Source: Candidatus Hydrogenedentota bacterium
Lineage (GTDB): Bacteria; Hydrogenedentota; Hydrogenedentia; Hydrogenedentales; SLHB01
Direction: 5' to 3'
Length of the DNA: 38,310 bases
NCBI GenBank assembly: GCA_016215105.1
Contig: JACRLJ010000064.1
Span: forward strand, 1 to 38,310
This document shows positions 17,096-24,751 of this stretch, in pieces; positions within the stretch are counted from its first letter, which is position 1, and every line of letters begins with the position of its first letter. The position numbers and the translations under genes are program-made. The notes below the pieces were generated by a model, which did not search any database, was not told where the DNA came from, and saw nothing but the letters and a program-made list of their open reading frames with translations.

Positions 17096-17120
17096 ACTTT
17101 ATCCGCCCTCTACGTGTCAA
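17091..17120 (-). promoter_or_regulatory. Sigma-70-type promoter of the ars operon
   Basis: On the minus strand, a perfect TTGACA (17120-17115) is followed after 18 bases by TATATT (17096-17091). Transcription would begin inside the operator, leaving a leader of roughly 15 bases before the arsR ATG. Confidence 0.75.
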
Positions 17121-17154
17121 CCCCGGCCGAAACCACGAGCGGCATAATTATGAT

Positions 17155-17183
17155 TTACTTCTAACGGTTAGATAGCATATTAT
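17155..17183 (+). promoter_or_regulatory. Possible promoter of the PD40 lipoprotein gene
   Basis: TTACTT (17155-17160), a 17-base spacer holding the palindrome CTAACGGTTAG, and TATTAT (17178-17183) lie in an AT-rich patch divergent from the ars promoter. The -35 match is poor. Confidence 0.35.
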
Positions 17184-17220
17184 ATTAGTATAAGCGTTAA
17201 GCTGAATGGAGGTGATTCCC

Positions 17221-18528
17221 ATGAGGAAAGCGACTGTATCACGTTGCGGCTTCCTGGCGCTGCTGCTGGGCTTGTGCGGGCTGTGCGGTTGTCACTCGCC
17301 GGGAAAGAACGCGGAACAGGCGGCGCTCGTGGCGTGCTTTCTGCCCATCGACGCCGTGGGGATAGCGCTGGCGCCGGTCGGGCTTGCGGCGAAGGCGTAT
17401 GAGCGTGCCGACGGCGCGCAGGGGGCGGTGTTCGCTCCGAATGGCGAACACATTGCGTTTGCGTACCGGCGCGGCGCGCATCGGCGCTTGTACCTTGTCG
17501 GCGCGGACGGGTCGGAGTGCCGCAGCGTAACGTCCGGGTCCCGGTTCGACTTTGCGCCGGTGTTTTCACCGGACGGGTCGATGCTGGCCTTTTGCTCGAA
17601 GGCTGGCGCCACCGGTAAGCCGGCCCTGTTCGTGGCAGACGCAGACGGCGGCGGGTTACGGCAACTCACGGCGGCCGGCATGTCCGTCTGGGGACCGCAA
17701 TTCTCGCCAGACGGCAAGCGCATCGTCTTCATTCGCACGGGCAAGCAAGCGACGGACACGCGTTGCGGCGCCTTGTGTGTGACCAATGTAGACGGCACGG
17801 GATTTCAACAACTCACGAACGATCCTATGCCGGATCTTCTGCCGAGTTGGCGTGATGACCACAACCTGATCTTCTGGCGCGCCCATTGGTACGGTCATAG
17901 TTCCCCGATCGCCTCGTCGGACTGGCATCGATTCAATCTGTGGTCAATCTGTGACGACGGTTCGGAGGCCAAGCAACTGACGAACGAGTGCTACTACCGT
18001 CTGGAGCAGGCGTCATTATCCAAAGATGGCGTCACGCTTAGTTTCTTCGGATCGAATTCCTGCAACGACATGCACGTGTTGTCGTTAGATAGCCCCTCGT
18101 TGACTCGGAAGGTGATTCCGCGGGGAGATCGTTACTATTCGTCCGGAGACGGGCGGCGCCGCTACGAGTACGTGGACGATCCGGCGTTCTCAAACGACGG
18201 GAAGTTTGCCGCGTTTGCGTTATGGGGCTACATCAGCAAGGAGCGCGGGCTGGTGGGGGAACTTCACGTGGTTAACATGTCGAGCGGGGACGCGGTGACC
18301 GTTCTGGAGCTGTCTGGCTCGCGAATCATCGCGCCGGTCTTTTCAAATGATGGCCGGAGAATTGTGTTTTGTGTTGACCCCAAGCCGAACGCTTCGCGGA
18401 AGGTGTCTCAGCTGTGGATTGTGAACCGCGATGGGACTGAGGCGCGGCAGATTCAATTCACGCTTCCAGATAGTCCGAAGACGCCGCACAAACAGTCCGG
18501 CGAAGGGATCCCTCAAGCGGGGAAATAG
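17221..18528 (+). CDS. PD40/TolB-like beta-propeller lipoprotein
   Basis: A 435-residue lipoprotein with a hydrophobic leader ending in a lipobox (LCGC), so it should be anchored in the membrane facing the periplasm. At least six PD40 repeats of the F-S/A-P/N-D/N-G type are visible, among them FAPNGEHIAF, FSPDGSMLAF, FSPDGKRIVF, FSNDGKFAAF and FSNDGRRIVF, which together form a TolB-like propeller. TolB's own N-terminal domain is absent, so this is not TolB itself. The ATG at 17221 has GGAGG 8 bases upstream; the ATG at 17206 lies before that site. Function is unknown; such propellers usually bind proteins or sugars. It is monocistronic, divergent from arsR and convergent with the methyltransferase. 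Confidence 0.8.
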   Translation: MRKATVSRCGFLALLLGLCGLCGCHSPGKNAEQAALVACFLPIDAVGIALAPVGLAAKAYERADGAQGAVFAPNGEHIAFAYRRGAHRRLYLVGADGSECRSVTSGSRFDFAPVFSPDGSMLAFCSKAGATGKPALFVADADGGGLRQLTAAGMSVWGPQFSPDGKRIVFIRTGKQATDTRCGALCVTNVDGTGFQQLTNDPMPDLLPSWRDDHNLIFWRAHWYGHSSPIASSDWHRFNLWSICDDGSEAKQLTNECYYRLEQASLSKDGVTLSFFGSNSCNDMHVLSLDSPSLTRKVIPRGDRYYSSGDGRRRYEYVDDPAFSNDGKFAAFALWGYISKERGLVGELHVVNMSSGDAVTVLELSGSRIIAPVFSNDGRRIVFCVDPKPNASRKVSQLWIVNRDGTEARQIQFTLPDSPKTPHKQSGEGIPQAGK

Positions 18529-18545
18529 CGGGAAGGCGCGCCGCG

Positions 18546-19280
18546 CTACGGCTTTCGGGCGACGACGAAGATGGAGAGTCCTGCGGGCAAGGTCGACCAG
18601 CGCAGCATTTGGCGTTCCACGGCGAGGGCGAGGCCGCACACGCGGTTCTCGAAAGCGCCGGGTTCGTCGGCGAGGTCCGAGGCGCCGGGCGAGAAGAATT
18701 TGCGCCAGAGACGGACGCAGATGGCGGGGGGCAGGAGCGCGGTGTTCCAGTAGGTGGCGTGGAGAACGTCGAAGGATGCGGCTTCGACAAATTGCACGGT
18801 TTGGGCGCGGGTATACCGGCGCGTGTTGTGTACGGCGGCGTCGTGCGAGGAACACAGCCATTGATACGCCGCAACGTTAAGAAGGAAGACGCCGCCGGGT
18901 CTTAGCGCGCGGTATATCTCGCGGAGCGGCGGGACCTCGCCGGGCACGTTAATGTGTCCCAACATGTTGCACGAGATCGCCACATCAAAGCTGCCGGCGC
19001 CGAAAGGGAGGTCGATGGCGGACGCGGCGGCGAGTTGGGACAGACCGCGTTTCCGGCACCACCGGAGGGCTTCGATAGTGAAATCTATCCCCGCGGCGGC
19101 GGCGTGCGGAGCGAAATGCCGCAAGTTGGCTCCGGTCCCGCATCCGACATCGAGCAGGCGGAGATCCGGCCTTGCTGGGACGTACTCGCGCCATGCGGCG
19201 CTGAGTATTTCACGCAGACCGACATACCACCAGTGAAGGTCTTCGACGCGGTACATGGTTTCAAATTCTTTGACTTCCAC
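18546..19280 (-). CDS. Class I SAM-dependent methyltransferase
   Basis: A 244-residue methyltransferase of the UbiE/type-11 kind. Motif I is LLDVGCGTG (42-50), with IDLPFGAGSFDVAISCNMLGH and LREIYRALRPGG following in the expected order. The N-terminal MYRVEDLHWWYVGLR segment is typical of enzymes in surface-polysaccharide and lipid-glycan gene sets. I place the start at the GTG at 19280, with AAGGA 11 bases upstream; the open frame continues to 19406 but that part overlaps a repeat hairpin and looks non-coding. The substrate is not known. The next gene on the same strand, a membrane glycosyltransferase, suggests a role in a glycan or glycolipid, though some 480 bases of repeats separate them. 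Confidence 0.8.
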   Translation of the reverse strand: MEVKEFETMYRVEDLHWWYVGLREILSAAWREYVPARPDLRLLDVGCGTGANLRHFAPHAAAAGIDFTIEALRWCRKRGLSQLAAASAIDLPFGAGSFDVAISCNMLGHINVPGEVPPLREIYRALRPGGVFLLNVAAYQWLCSSHDAAVHNTRRYTRAQTVQFVEAASFDVLHATYWNTALLPPAICVRLWRKFFSPGASDLADEPGAFENRVCGLALAVERQMLRWSTLPAGLSIFVVARKP

Positions 19281-19401
19281 GCGGTCTATTGTCCTTGAGT
19301 TTGCATCGTTGTTAACTTCGTCCGGTTGGATCAAGTGGCATTCGGAATAGGGATAGATTTCTTTCGCCCTTCCAGGGCTGACGGTAACGCTTGGTCTCGA
19401 T

Positions 19402-19421
19402 CCCACGGTTCACACCGTGGG
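19402..19421. repeat. CCCACGGT hairpin
   Basis: CCCACGGT, a TCAC loop, and ACCGTGGG form a perfect 8-bp stem. From memory, similar phrases recur between genes in planctomycete-like genomes; only one copy is seen here. Confidence 0.5.
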
Positions 19422-19430
19422 CTACCCTCT

Positions 19431-19509
19431 TGCGCCCCTAACCGGGGCTGAATGCGCATCCGGGACCAGCGTATGAATTGGCCCAATTGTGAATCACTAC
19501 ACTCGTTCG
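19431..19509. repeat. 79-bp direct repeat, copy 1
   Basis: Begins with TGCGCC, then CTAACCGGGGCTGAATGCGC, and ends near GAATCACTACACTCG. About 65 of 79 positions agree with the copy at 19690-19768 in a hand alignment. Confidence 0.7.
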
Positions 19510-19561
19510 ACGCGATGTCTACCATGCTGGGAATCCTGCCAGAAAGTCGGTCTCTTGACGC

Positions 19562-19653
19562 GGCGCGGCCAGAAAGCATCTGTAAGTTGTTCAATGCTAG
19601 CGCTGGCTCGTGCTGAGTCTTACTATGCGGAGGCGTTCTGGCCGCGCCTCTGG
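19562..19653. repeat. 92-bp inverted-repeat element, copy B
   Basis: Starts with GGCGCGGCCAGAAAGC and ends with GTTCTGGCCGCGCC plus TCTGG. The interior carries ATCTGTAAGTTGTTCAA, nearly identical to the copy at 34376. Non-coding; too short for a transposase, so MITE- or REP-like. Confidence 0.7.
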
Positions 19654-19689
19654 CGGAGAATCGGTGCGACAAAACGCGCGGACCTCCTA

Positions 19690-19768
19690 TGCGCCGCTAA
19701 CCGGGGCTGAATGCGCATCCGGAACCAGTGTATATGTTGGCCTAATGGTGAGTCACTATACTAGAATG
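19690..19768. repeat. 79-bp direct repeat, copy 2
   Basis: Matches 19431-19509, including the 20-base block CTAACCGGGGCTGAATGCGC. Its last bases include the stop codon of the glycosyltransferase gene on the other strand. Confidence 0.7.
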
Positions 19769-21608
19769 ATAGTATCGTTGTCAGTTTTTCTTGCTTCGCA
19801 GGCGGGGCAAGCGCGCGATGAAACGCGCGGACCTCGCATTGGCGCCACCCGATCCAGGCGAAGTACGGTTCCCGGAGGATGACTTCGTATCCGGGCCGCG
19901 GTTCGAAGACTCCGATGACGTATTCGTTGTCCATGACCCAATATCCCCCGGCGCCGGCGCTGGAGTCGAAGAAATTGCGCGTATGGTGGAGCCGCATGAA
20001 CTCATCGCTGGTGTACATTCCATTGTACTCGAAGCCGCCGTCGATTTTGTCGGGAGGGACTTGAAGTTTTTCCTGGAGTTCGCGGATCACGGCCCAGCGG
20101 GCCTGGTTCCATCCGAGGTAATCGTGGAGGCTTGCCACGCTGAAGACGTACATCAGCGCGCCTCCGAGGACGGCGGCGCCGATGGCGCGGGTGGAGTAAC
20201 ACCGCAACGCCGCTTGCCCGAGCAACAAAGCCAAGGGCACGACGGCGGCGACGAAGTAGCGGTCGAATGCTTTGGGCAGCCATGGGTTCCACGGGCACGC
20301 GAGCATGGCTGCACCCCAGAGCAAGAGGAAGAGTTTCTGGCGGCTGTGAGCCGCCGCGCGGTCATCGAGCCGCGAGGCGCGCACGGCGTCCAGCGCGGTG
20401 TCGACGGCGCAGAGGACCAGAAGGCCGGCGGTTAGCACCGCGGCGATCATGATGGGCCACCAAGCGGTTACGATGCGCACGGGCATCCAGGAATACCCCA
20501 AGTAGGAATCGCTCAGGGTCATGGGGCCCACCCCGAGGTCGAAGAGCATGTTGCCGATCCCGAGTTCCGGAAGGCGGCGCGGACCGTCCGACCAGAGGAG
20601 TGCGGTAATCGCCAGGCACGTGAACACCAGGGCGGCCAGCCTTCCGGTGTTCCATCGCCCGTGTCTGCATAGCATTGCTCCGAGAGCGGCGGGCGCCAAG
20701 GGCGCGAAGAAGAAGCCGAGATAGCAGACGGCGGTGGCGGCGTAGCGGAACGTGTAGAGCACTCGCAGCGCCCAGGAGGCGGGAACCGGACCAGCGGGGA
20801 TTACCAGTCCGGGTTCTTTCGTGATTTGGAGGTATAGAAGGATGACGGCCCCTGCGGTCCAGACTCCGAAGAAGGTTGCGAGCATGGGTCCGGTGACGCG
20901 GTAGCGGCGTTGGACGATCGATAGGGCTGCAACCGCGCCGCAGGCCGCGGGAATCATCACGCCGAACTGGCGCGTGAGACACGAGAGGACTCCGAATACG
21001 CTGCCCCAGAAGACAAGCGCGACGGTGGGTTTGCCGAGCGCGCGGAGGTAGAAGAGTCCTGAAAGCGCGGCAAAGGCCAAGAACGGCACATCACTCATGA
21101 AGGTGTAGGAGAGGCTGAGCACCAAAGGCGAGACGAAGACCAAGGCCCCGCACAGTATGGCGGGCCCGCGGGTCAAGCCTAAGGCCAACGCGGAACGGGC
21201 GGCGGCCCACATTCCGGCATAGCTCAACACGAGAGTGGAGACCCGCAGCGTGGTGAAACCAAAGCCGAACAGTTTGCAGAACAAGGCCCCCCAGAGGACT
21301 TGCGCGATGGTCGAGGCCGCGGCGAAAGGGTGGCCCGAGGTATTTCCCATTTCCAGCAGCAATTGAACGGATTTCGTGTAGACCCAATCGTCGTTCAGAG
21401 GAAAGTCGCCCCTGGGAGAGACGACCGACACCGTGAGCAGTACAATGGCGAGCAGCGGCAGGGCGATGGATTCGTGAACCGCGTATCTCCAGCCGCGGGC
21501 GCCGAGTCCGGTGCGACCTGTCGGAGAAGCACGCCGATCCGGATCCAGCGATGAAGGATCGGCAGGCCCTGGGTGAGGCCCCGCCGACGCGCGCGTGGGG
21601 TCGTTCAC
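19761..21608 (-). CDS. ArnT/PMT-like polytopic membrane glycosyltransferase
   Basis: A 615-residue integral membrane protein with about ten hydrophobic helices and the glycosyltransferase-C layout of the ArnT/PMT_2 family, which move sugars from polyprenyl-phosphate donors to proteins or lipids on the periplasmic side. The first loop carries DFPLNDDWVY with Asp73-Asp74, the acidic pair expected for catalysis, and the C-terminal part forms a soluble domain ending at the cell envelope. The GTG at 21608 is the only start right after an in-frame stop, but it has no clear ribosome-binding site, so the first 40 low-complexity residues are uncertain. Its stop codon lies within a dispersed repeat. 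Donor and acceptor are unknown. Confidence 0.78.
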   Translation of the reverse strand: MNDPTRASAGPHPGPADPSSLDPDRRASPTGRTGLGARGWRYAVHESIALPLLAIVLLTVSVVSPRGDFPLNDDWVYTKSVQLLLEMGNTSGHPFAAASTIAQVLWGALFCKLFGFGFTTLRVSTLVLSYAGMWAAARSALALGLTRGPAILCGALVFVSPLVLSLSYTFMSDVPFLAFAALSGLFYLRALGKPTVALVFWGSVFGVLSCLTRQFGVMIPAACGAVAALSIVQRRYRVTGPMLATFFGVWTAGAVILLYLQITKEPGLVIPAGPVPASWALRVLYTFRYAATAVCYLGFFFAPLAPAALGAMLCRHGRWNTGRLAALVFTCLAITALLWSDGPRRLPELGIGNMLFDLGVGPMTLSDSYLGYSWMPVRIVTAWWPIMIAAVLTAGLLVLCAVDTALDAVRASRLDDRAAAHSRQKLFLLLWGAAMLACPWNPWLPKAFDRYFVAAVVPLALLLGQAALRCYSTRAIGAAVLGGALMYVFSVASLHDYLGWNQARWAVIRELQEKLQVPPDKIDGGFEYNGMYTSDEFMRLHHTRNFFDSSAGAGGYWVMDNEYVIGVFEPRPGYEVILREPYFAWIGWRQCEVRAFHRALAPPAKQEKLTTILSF

Positions 21609-21700
21609 TTAAGCATCCATGGTGTTCTGGATCGGGTTCATGTCGCGGCAATCATACTATGAATCGAGGCGCTAGATAGTCAAGGCAGGCCCATCGCGGT

Positions 21701-21729
21701 TTGCTTCCGTGCCCCTGCGCTGCTATGAT
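21701..21729 (+). promoter_or_regulatory. Possible promoter toward recO
   Basis: TTGCTT (21701-21706) and TATGAT (21724-21729) are separated by 17 bases. The start would lie some 300 bases before the recO start codon. Confidence 0.4.
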
Positions 21730-21801
21730 TACGACTGGATAGGCGTACCTGCCCCGCTCCGTGAGGAGTCTGCTCCCGTTGGGTATGAAAGGCTGGGGCT
21801 C

Positions 21802-21827
21802 TGGCCAGTAAGCCGGTCACTTGGCGC
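21802..21827. repeat. Degenerate solo copy of the GGCCAGAAAGC palindrome
   Basis: TGGCCAGTAAGCCGG followed by TCACTTGGCGCG resembles the joined-end copy at 11922-11943 but with several substitutions. Confidence 0.4.
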
Positions 21828-21967
21828 GTCTTTTCGAGTCCTGGCCGCGGTCCTTTCGCGGGGGCACGGCGTACGGCGAATCCATGGTGATCCGGCGGCG
21901 GTTTCGGAGTGATGCTTCCCGAATTCCCCAAGGCGGTTTAGCCGCAACGACGCAGTCTAGAGTGTGA

Positions 21968-22020
21968 CTTCTTTGCCAGCGCCATCTGCGTAAATGACAT
22001 GGAAGGCGCTGACAAAGAAG
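21968..22020 (+). other. Large inverted repeat in the recO leader
   Basis: CTTCTTTGCCAGCGCC (21968-21983) pairs at 15 of 16 positions with GGCGCTGACAAAGAAG (22005-22020) around a 21-base loop. It ends 24 bases before the chosen recO start codon, so it would fold in the mRNA leader. Confidence 0.65.
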
Positions 22021-22044
22021 CTGCCCGACGCGCGGGAGTTGTGT

Positions 22045-22785
22045 GTGCCACAAGAGACCAGTGAGGCGATAGTACTGCGGGGGGTGGATTTCAGCGAGAC
22101 CAGCCGCATTGTCACGTTTCTGAGTCCGGCGCGGGGCCGACTGGCCTGCATGGCGCGGGGCGTGAAGCGGCCCAAGAATCAACTTGCGGCCATGTTGGAT
22201 ACGTTCAACCGGTTGGAGGTGACGTATTACTGGAAGGACGGCCGGTCAATACAGCCGTTGAGCGAGGCGGTGTTGCTGGACGGCTTCGACGCGATTAAGC
22301 GCGATCTCGAGAAGTCGGCGTTTGCCGCGTTTCCGATGGAAGTCGCGGGCAAGACGGCGCACGAGAACGAGCCGTCGCAAAGTCTATATGACACGCTTGT
22401 TCACGGATTGCGGTCGTTGAGTGATTGGACCGGAGATGTGCGGACGCACGCGTGCTGGCAGGTTCTGCAGCTCTTGTCTGAGGCCGGGTTCGAGCCACGT
22501 CTGGACGTTTGCGCCGATTGCGGCGCGCCGGCCGGTTTGACTCCTGGTTTTGCGTACCGGGGCGGAGTGACGTGTTCGCAGTGTTCCTCGGACCGGCGCC
22601 TTACGACCGGCGGCCTTGAGGCGCTTCGGGCGATGCAGGGCAGCCGCGAGTGTTGCCCGGACGCGCCGGGCGATGAGGCGTACGAGGTGGTGTGGCGTTA
22701 CGCCGCTCATCAACTGATGACGGAGTTTCAGAGCGCGCGTGTAATACACCAGCTATTCGATTCCCGCGCCAATGGCAGGACATGA
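22045..22785 (+). CDS. recO: DNA recombination/repair mediator RecO
   Basis: A 246-residue RecO, which with RecR helps load RecA on SSB-coated single-stranded DNA and anneals strands. The N-terminal OB-fold (TSEAIVLRGVDFSETSRIVTFLSPARG) and the helical domain match the family, and Cys156, Cys159, Cys177 and Cys180 (CADC and CSQC) form the zinc finger present in most RecO proteins. I start it at the GTG at 22045, with GGGAG 6 bases upstream; the ATG at 21994 would add 17 residues that overlap the arm of a strong hairpin. It is followed by lepA after 115 bases, a common housekeeping neighbourhood. Confidence 0.93.
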   Translation: MPQETSEAIVLRGVDFSETSRIVTFLSPARGRLACMARGVKRPKNQLAAMLDTFNRLEVTYYWKDGRSIQPLSEAVLLDGFDAIKRDLEKSAFAAFPMEVAGKTAHENEPSQSLYDTLVHGLRSLSDWTGDVRTHACWQVLQLLSEAGFEPRLDVCADCGAPAGLTPGFAYRGGVTCSQCSSDRRLTTGGLEALRAMQGSRECCPDAPGDEAYEVVWRYAAHQLMTEFQSARVIHQLFDSRANGRT

Positions 22786-22900
22786 ATCCCGTCCGCAGGA
22801 CCGTAGCGCGATGACGCGTCTGCATACGTCGTCAGCGAGACGCCGGCGCCAAACGTAAGTGTAACGGACAAAACCTAGAGCAGGACGAAAAGAAGAACGT

Positions 22901-24751
22901 ATGGCGGTACCGAACGAACGCATTCGCAATTTCTGCATTATTGCGCACGTAGACCATGGCAAATCGACTTTGGCGGATCGCATCCTTCAATTGACGGGCG
23001 CGGTGGACGCGCGCAATCTCAAGGAACAGACGCTCGACACGATGGACCTGGAACGCGAGCGCGGCATCACGATCAAGGCGGTCGCGGTGCGGCTGACCTA
23101 CAAGGCGGACGACGGCCAAGAGTACGCGCTGCACCTGATTGACACGCCCGGTCACGTGGACTTTTCATACGAGGTTTCTCGGAGTCTGGCGGCATGCGAA
23201 GGCGCGCTGTTGCTGGTGGACGCGGCGCAAGGCGTCGAGGCGCAAACCCTGGCCAATGCGTACAAGGCGATTGACCAGAATCTCGAAATCATCCCGGTCA
23301 TAAACAAGATCGATCTTCCGAGCGCGGACATTGACAACGTCCGTCGCCAAATCGAAGAGATCCTGGGCTTGGACGGCGCCACGGCGGTGTTGGCGAGCGC
23401 GAAGGAAGGGATCGGCACGCGCGACGTGCTCGAAGCCGTCATCAAGCGGATTCCGCATCCGAAAGGGGATCGGCAGATCTCGCCGCGCGCGTTGATCTTT
23501 GACGCCAAGTACGATTCCTATCGCGGCGTGGTGGTGTACGTGCGCGTCATGGATGGCCGGATATCGCGGGGCATGAAAGTGCAGATGATGTCCAACGGCC
23601 TGAAATACGAAGTGGCCGAGCTGGGATTCTTTTGCCCGGCGATCACGCCCGCGGACGCGCTCGAGGCCGGCGAAGTGGGCTATCTTATCTGCAATATCCG
23701 GAGCTTGAAGGACACGAAGATTGGCGATACGGTGACGGACGCCTTGAAGCCGGCGGAACGTCCGCTACCCGGATATGAGGAAGTGCAGCCGGTGGTGTTC
23801 TGCGGGATGTATCCCGCCGCCGCGAATGATTATCAGGAGTTGCGCGACGCGTTGGAGCGTCTGCAACTGAACGACGCCTCCTTTACGTATCAGGCGGACA
23901 GTTCGGACGCGCTGGGGCTGGGATTTCGCTTGGGGTTCCTGGGGCTGTTGCACATGGAAATCGTGCAGGAGCGGCTCGAGCGCGAATTCGATCTGACGTT
24001 GGTGACGACTGTGCCCAACGTGGCGTACCATCTGGTGCGGATGTCGGGAGAGAGTTTCTCGATTGAAAACGCGTCGAAGATGCCGCCGCCGGGTGAGATC
24101 GACCGCATTGAAGAACCGTACATTGAGGCGGACATCATGTGTCCGACCGAGTACTTGAGCGCGGTAATCGACTTGTGCAAGAAGAAGCGCGGGATTCACG
24201 TCCGCGTGGACTACATTGATTCGCGGCGCTGCATGGCGGTGTATCAACTGCCGCTGGCCGAGATCGTGTTGGATTTCTATGACAAGTTGAAGACGTATAC
24301 CCGCGGGTACGGCTCGATGGAATACCGCTTGATCGGGTTCCGCGAAGGCGATCTGGTGCGTTTGGATATCATGTTGAACGGCGAAATCGTGGATGCGTTG
24401 TCGTCGATCGTGCATCGCGAGCGGGCGGTGTGGGTAGGCCGGACCTTGGCGGTGAAACTGCGCGGGCTGATTCCTCGGCAGCAGTACGAGGTGGCGATTC
24501 AGGCGGCGATCGGCGCAAAGATCATCGTGCGCGAGACGGTCAAGCCTTTGCGCAAGAACGTGACGGCGAAGTGCTACGGCGGCGACATTACGCGCAAACG
24601 GAAGCTGCTGGAGAAACAGAAAGAAGGCAAGAAGCGAATGAAACAGGTTTGCTGCGGGTCAACGAAGAGTCGGAATAGGCCGTGTCGCAGGAAGAAACGA
24701 AACCCTCAGACGCTTCACGAGCGCTCGCGGCGATGCTGTTGTCGCCGCTGA
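22901..24751 (+). CDS. lepA: Elongation factor 4 (LepA) with damaged C-terminus
   Basis: A translational GTPase that acts on stalled or mis-translocated ribosomes. The G domain is complete ([20 protein letters not shown]), followed by domains II, III, V and the LepA-specific C-terminal domain up to [18 protein letters not shown] and KKRMKQV. The family normally continues with about 12 residues (GNVEIPQEAFLA-like) and a short tail. Here those are missing and the frame changes: the present frame reads a cysteine-rich unrelated tail to 24751, overlapping lepB by 70 bases. In the neighbouring frame, [10 protein letters not shown] ends at a stop at 24676-24678, 3 bases before lepB, which looks like the native tail. 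A small deletion of 3n+1 or 3n+2 bases, or an assembly error at about 24646, explains this. Confidence 0.93.
   Translation: MAVPNERIRNFCIIAHVDHGKSTLADRILQLTGAVDARNLKEQTLDTMDLERERGITIKAVAVRLTYKADDGQEYALHLIDTPGHVDFSYEVSRSLAACEGALLLVDAAQGVEAQTLANAYKAIDQNLEIIPVINKIDLPSADIDNVRRQIEEILGLDGATAVLASAKEGIGTRDVLEAVIKRIPHPKGDRQISPRALIFDAKYDSYRGVVVYVRVMDGRISRGMKVQMMSNGLKYEVAELGFFCPAITPADALEAGEVGYLICNIRSLKDTKIGDTVTDALKPAERPLPGYEEVQPVVFCGMYPAAANDYQELRDALERLQLNDASFTYQADSSDALGLGFRLGFLGLLHMEIVQERLEREFDLTLVTTVPNVAYHLVRMSGESFSIENASKMPPPGEIDRIEEPYIEADIMCPTEYLSAVIDLCKKKRGIHVRVDYIDSRRCMAVYQLPLAEIVLDFYDKLKTYTRGYGSMEYRLIGFREGDLVRLDIMLNGEIVDALSSIVHRERAVWVGRTLAVKLRGLIPRQQYEVAIQAAIGAKIIVRETVKPLRKNVTAKCYGGDITRKRKLLEKQKEGKKRMKQVCCGSTKSRNRPCRRKKRNPQTLHERSRRCCCRR

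Larger units (their letters stand above)
19281..19760. other. Repeat-dense intergenic region
   Basis: About 480 bases with no credible gene. It contains, in order, a CCCACGGT/ACCGTGGG hairpin, a roughly 79-bp repeat (copy 1), a degenerate element end near 19538-19560, a full-length copy of the 92-bp inverted-repeat element, and copy 2 of the 79-bp repeat, which runs into the stop codon of the glycosyltransferase gene. Confidence 0.7.
21609..22044. other. Long gap upstream of recO with promoter, repeat remnant and hairpin
   Basis: No credible gene. It holds a promoter-like pair (21701-21729), small hairpins such as CTCCGTGAGGAG, a degenerate copy of the GGCCAGAAAGC palindrome, and a large inverted repeat before recO. 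An unrecognised small RNA or a long leader is possible; I could not match a known RNA family. Confidence 0.5.

Noticed and set aside
17097-17120. Longer ArsR starting at 17120
   Set aside because: The codon lies in the -35 box and the extra residues would be encoded by promoter and operator.
19281-19406. N-terminal extension of the methyltransferase to a GTG at 19406
   Set aside because: The extension runs across a palindromic repeat, has no ribosome-binding site, and family members begin near the VEVKEFETMYRVED segment.
19431-19768. CRISPR array
   Set aside because: Only two diverged 79-bp copies, with another repeat family between them; no short regular repeats or cas genes.
24640-24680. 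Programmed frameshift in lepA
   Set aside because: No slippery heptamer and about 12 conserved residues are missing, which a frameshift alone would not explain; deletion or assembly error is simpler.
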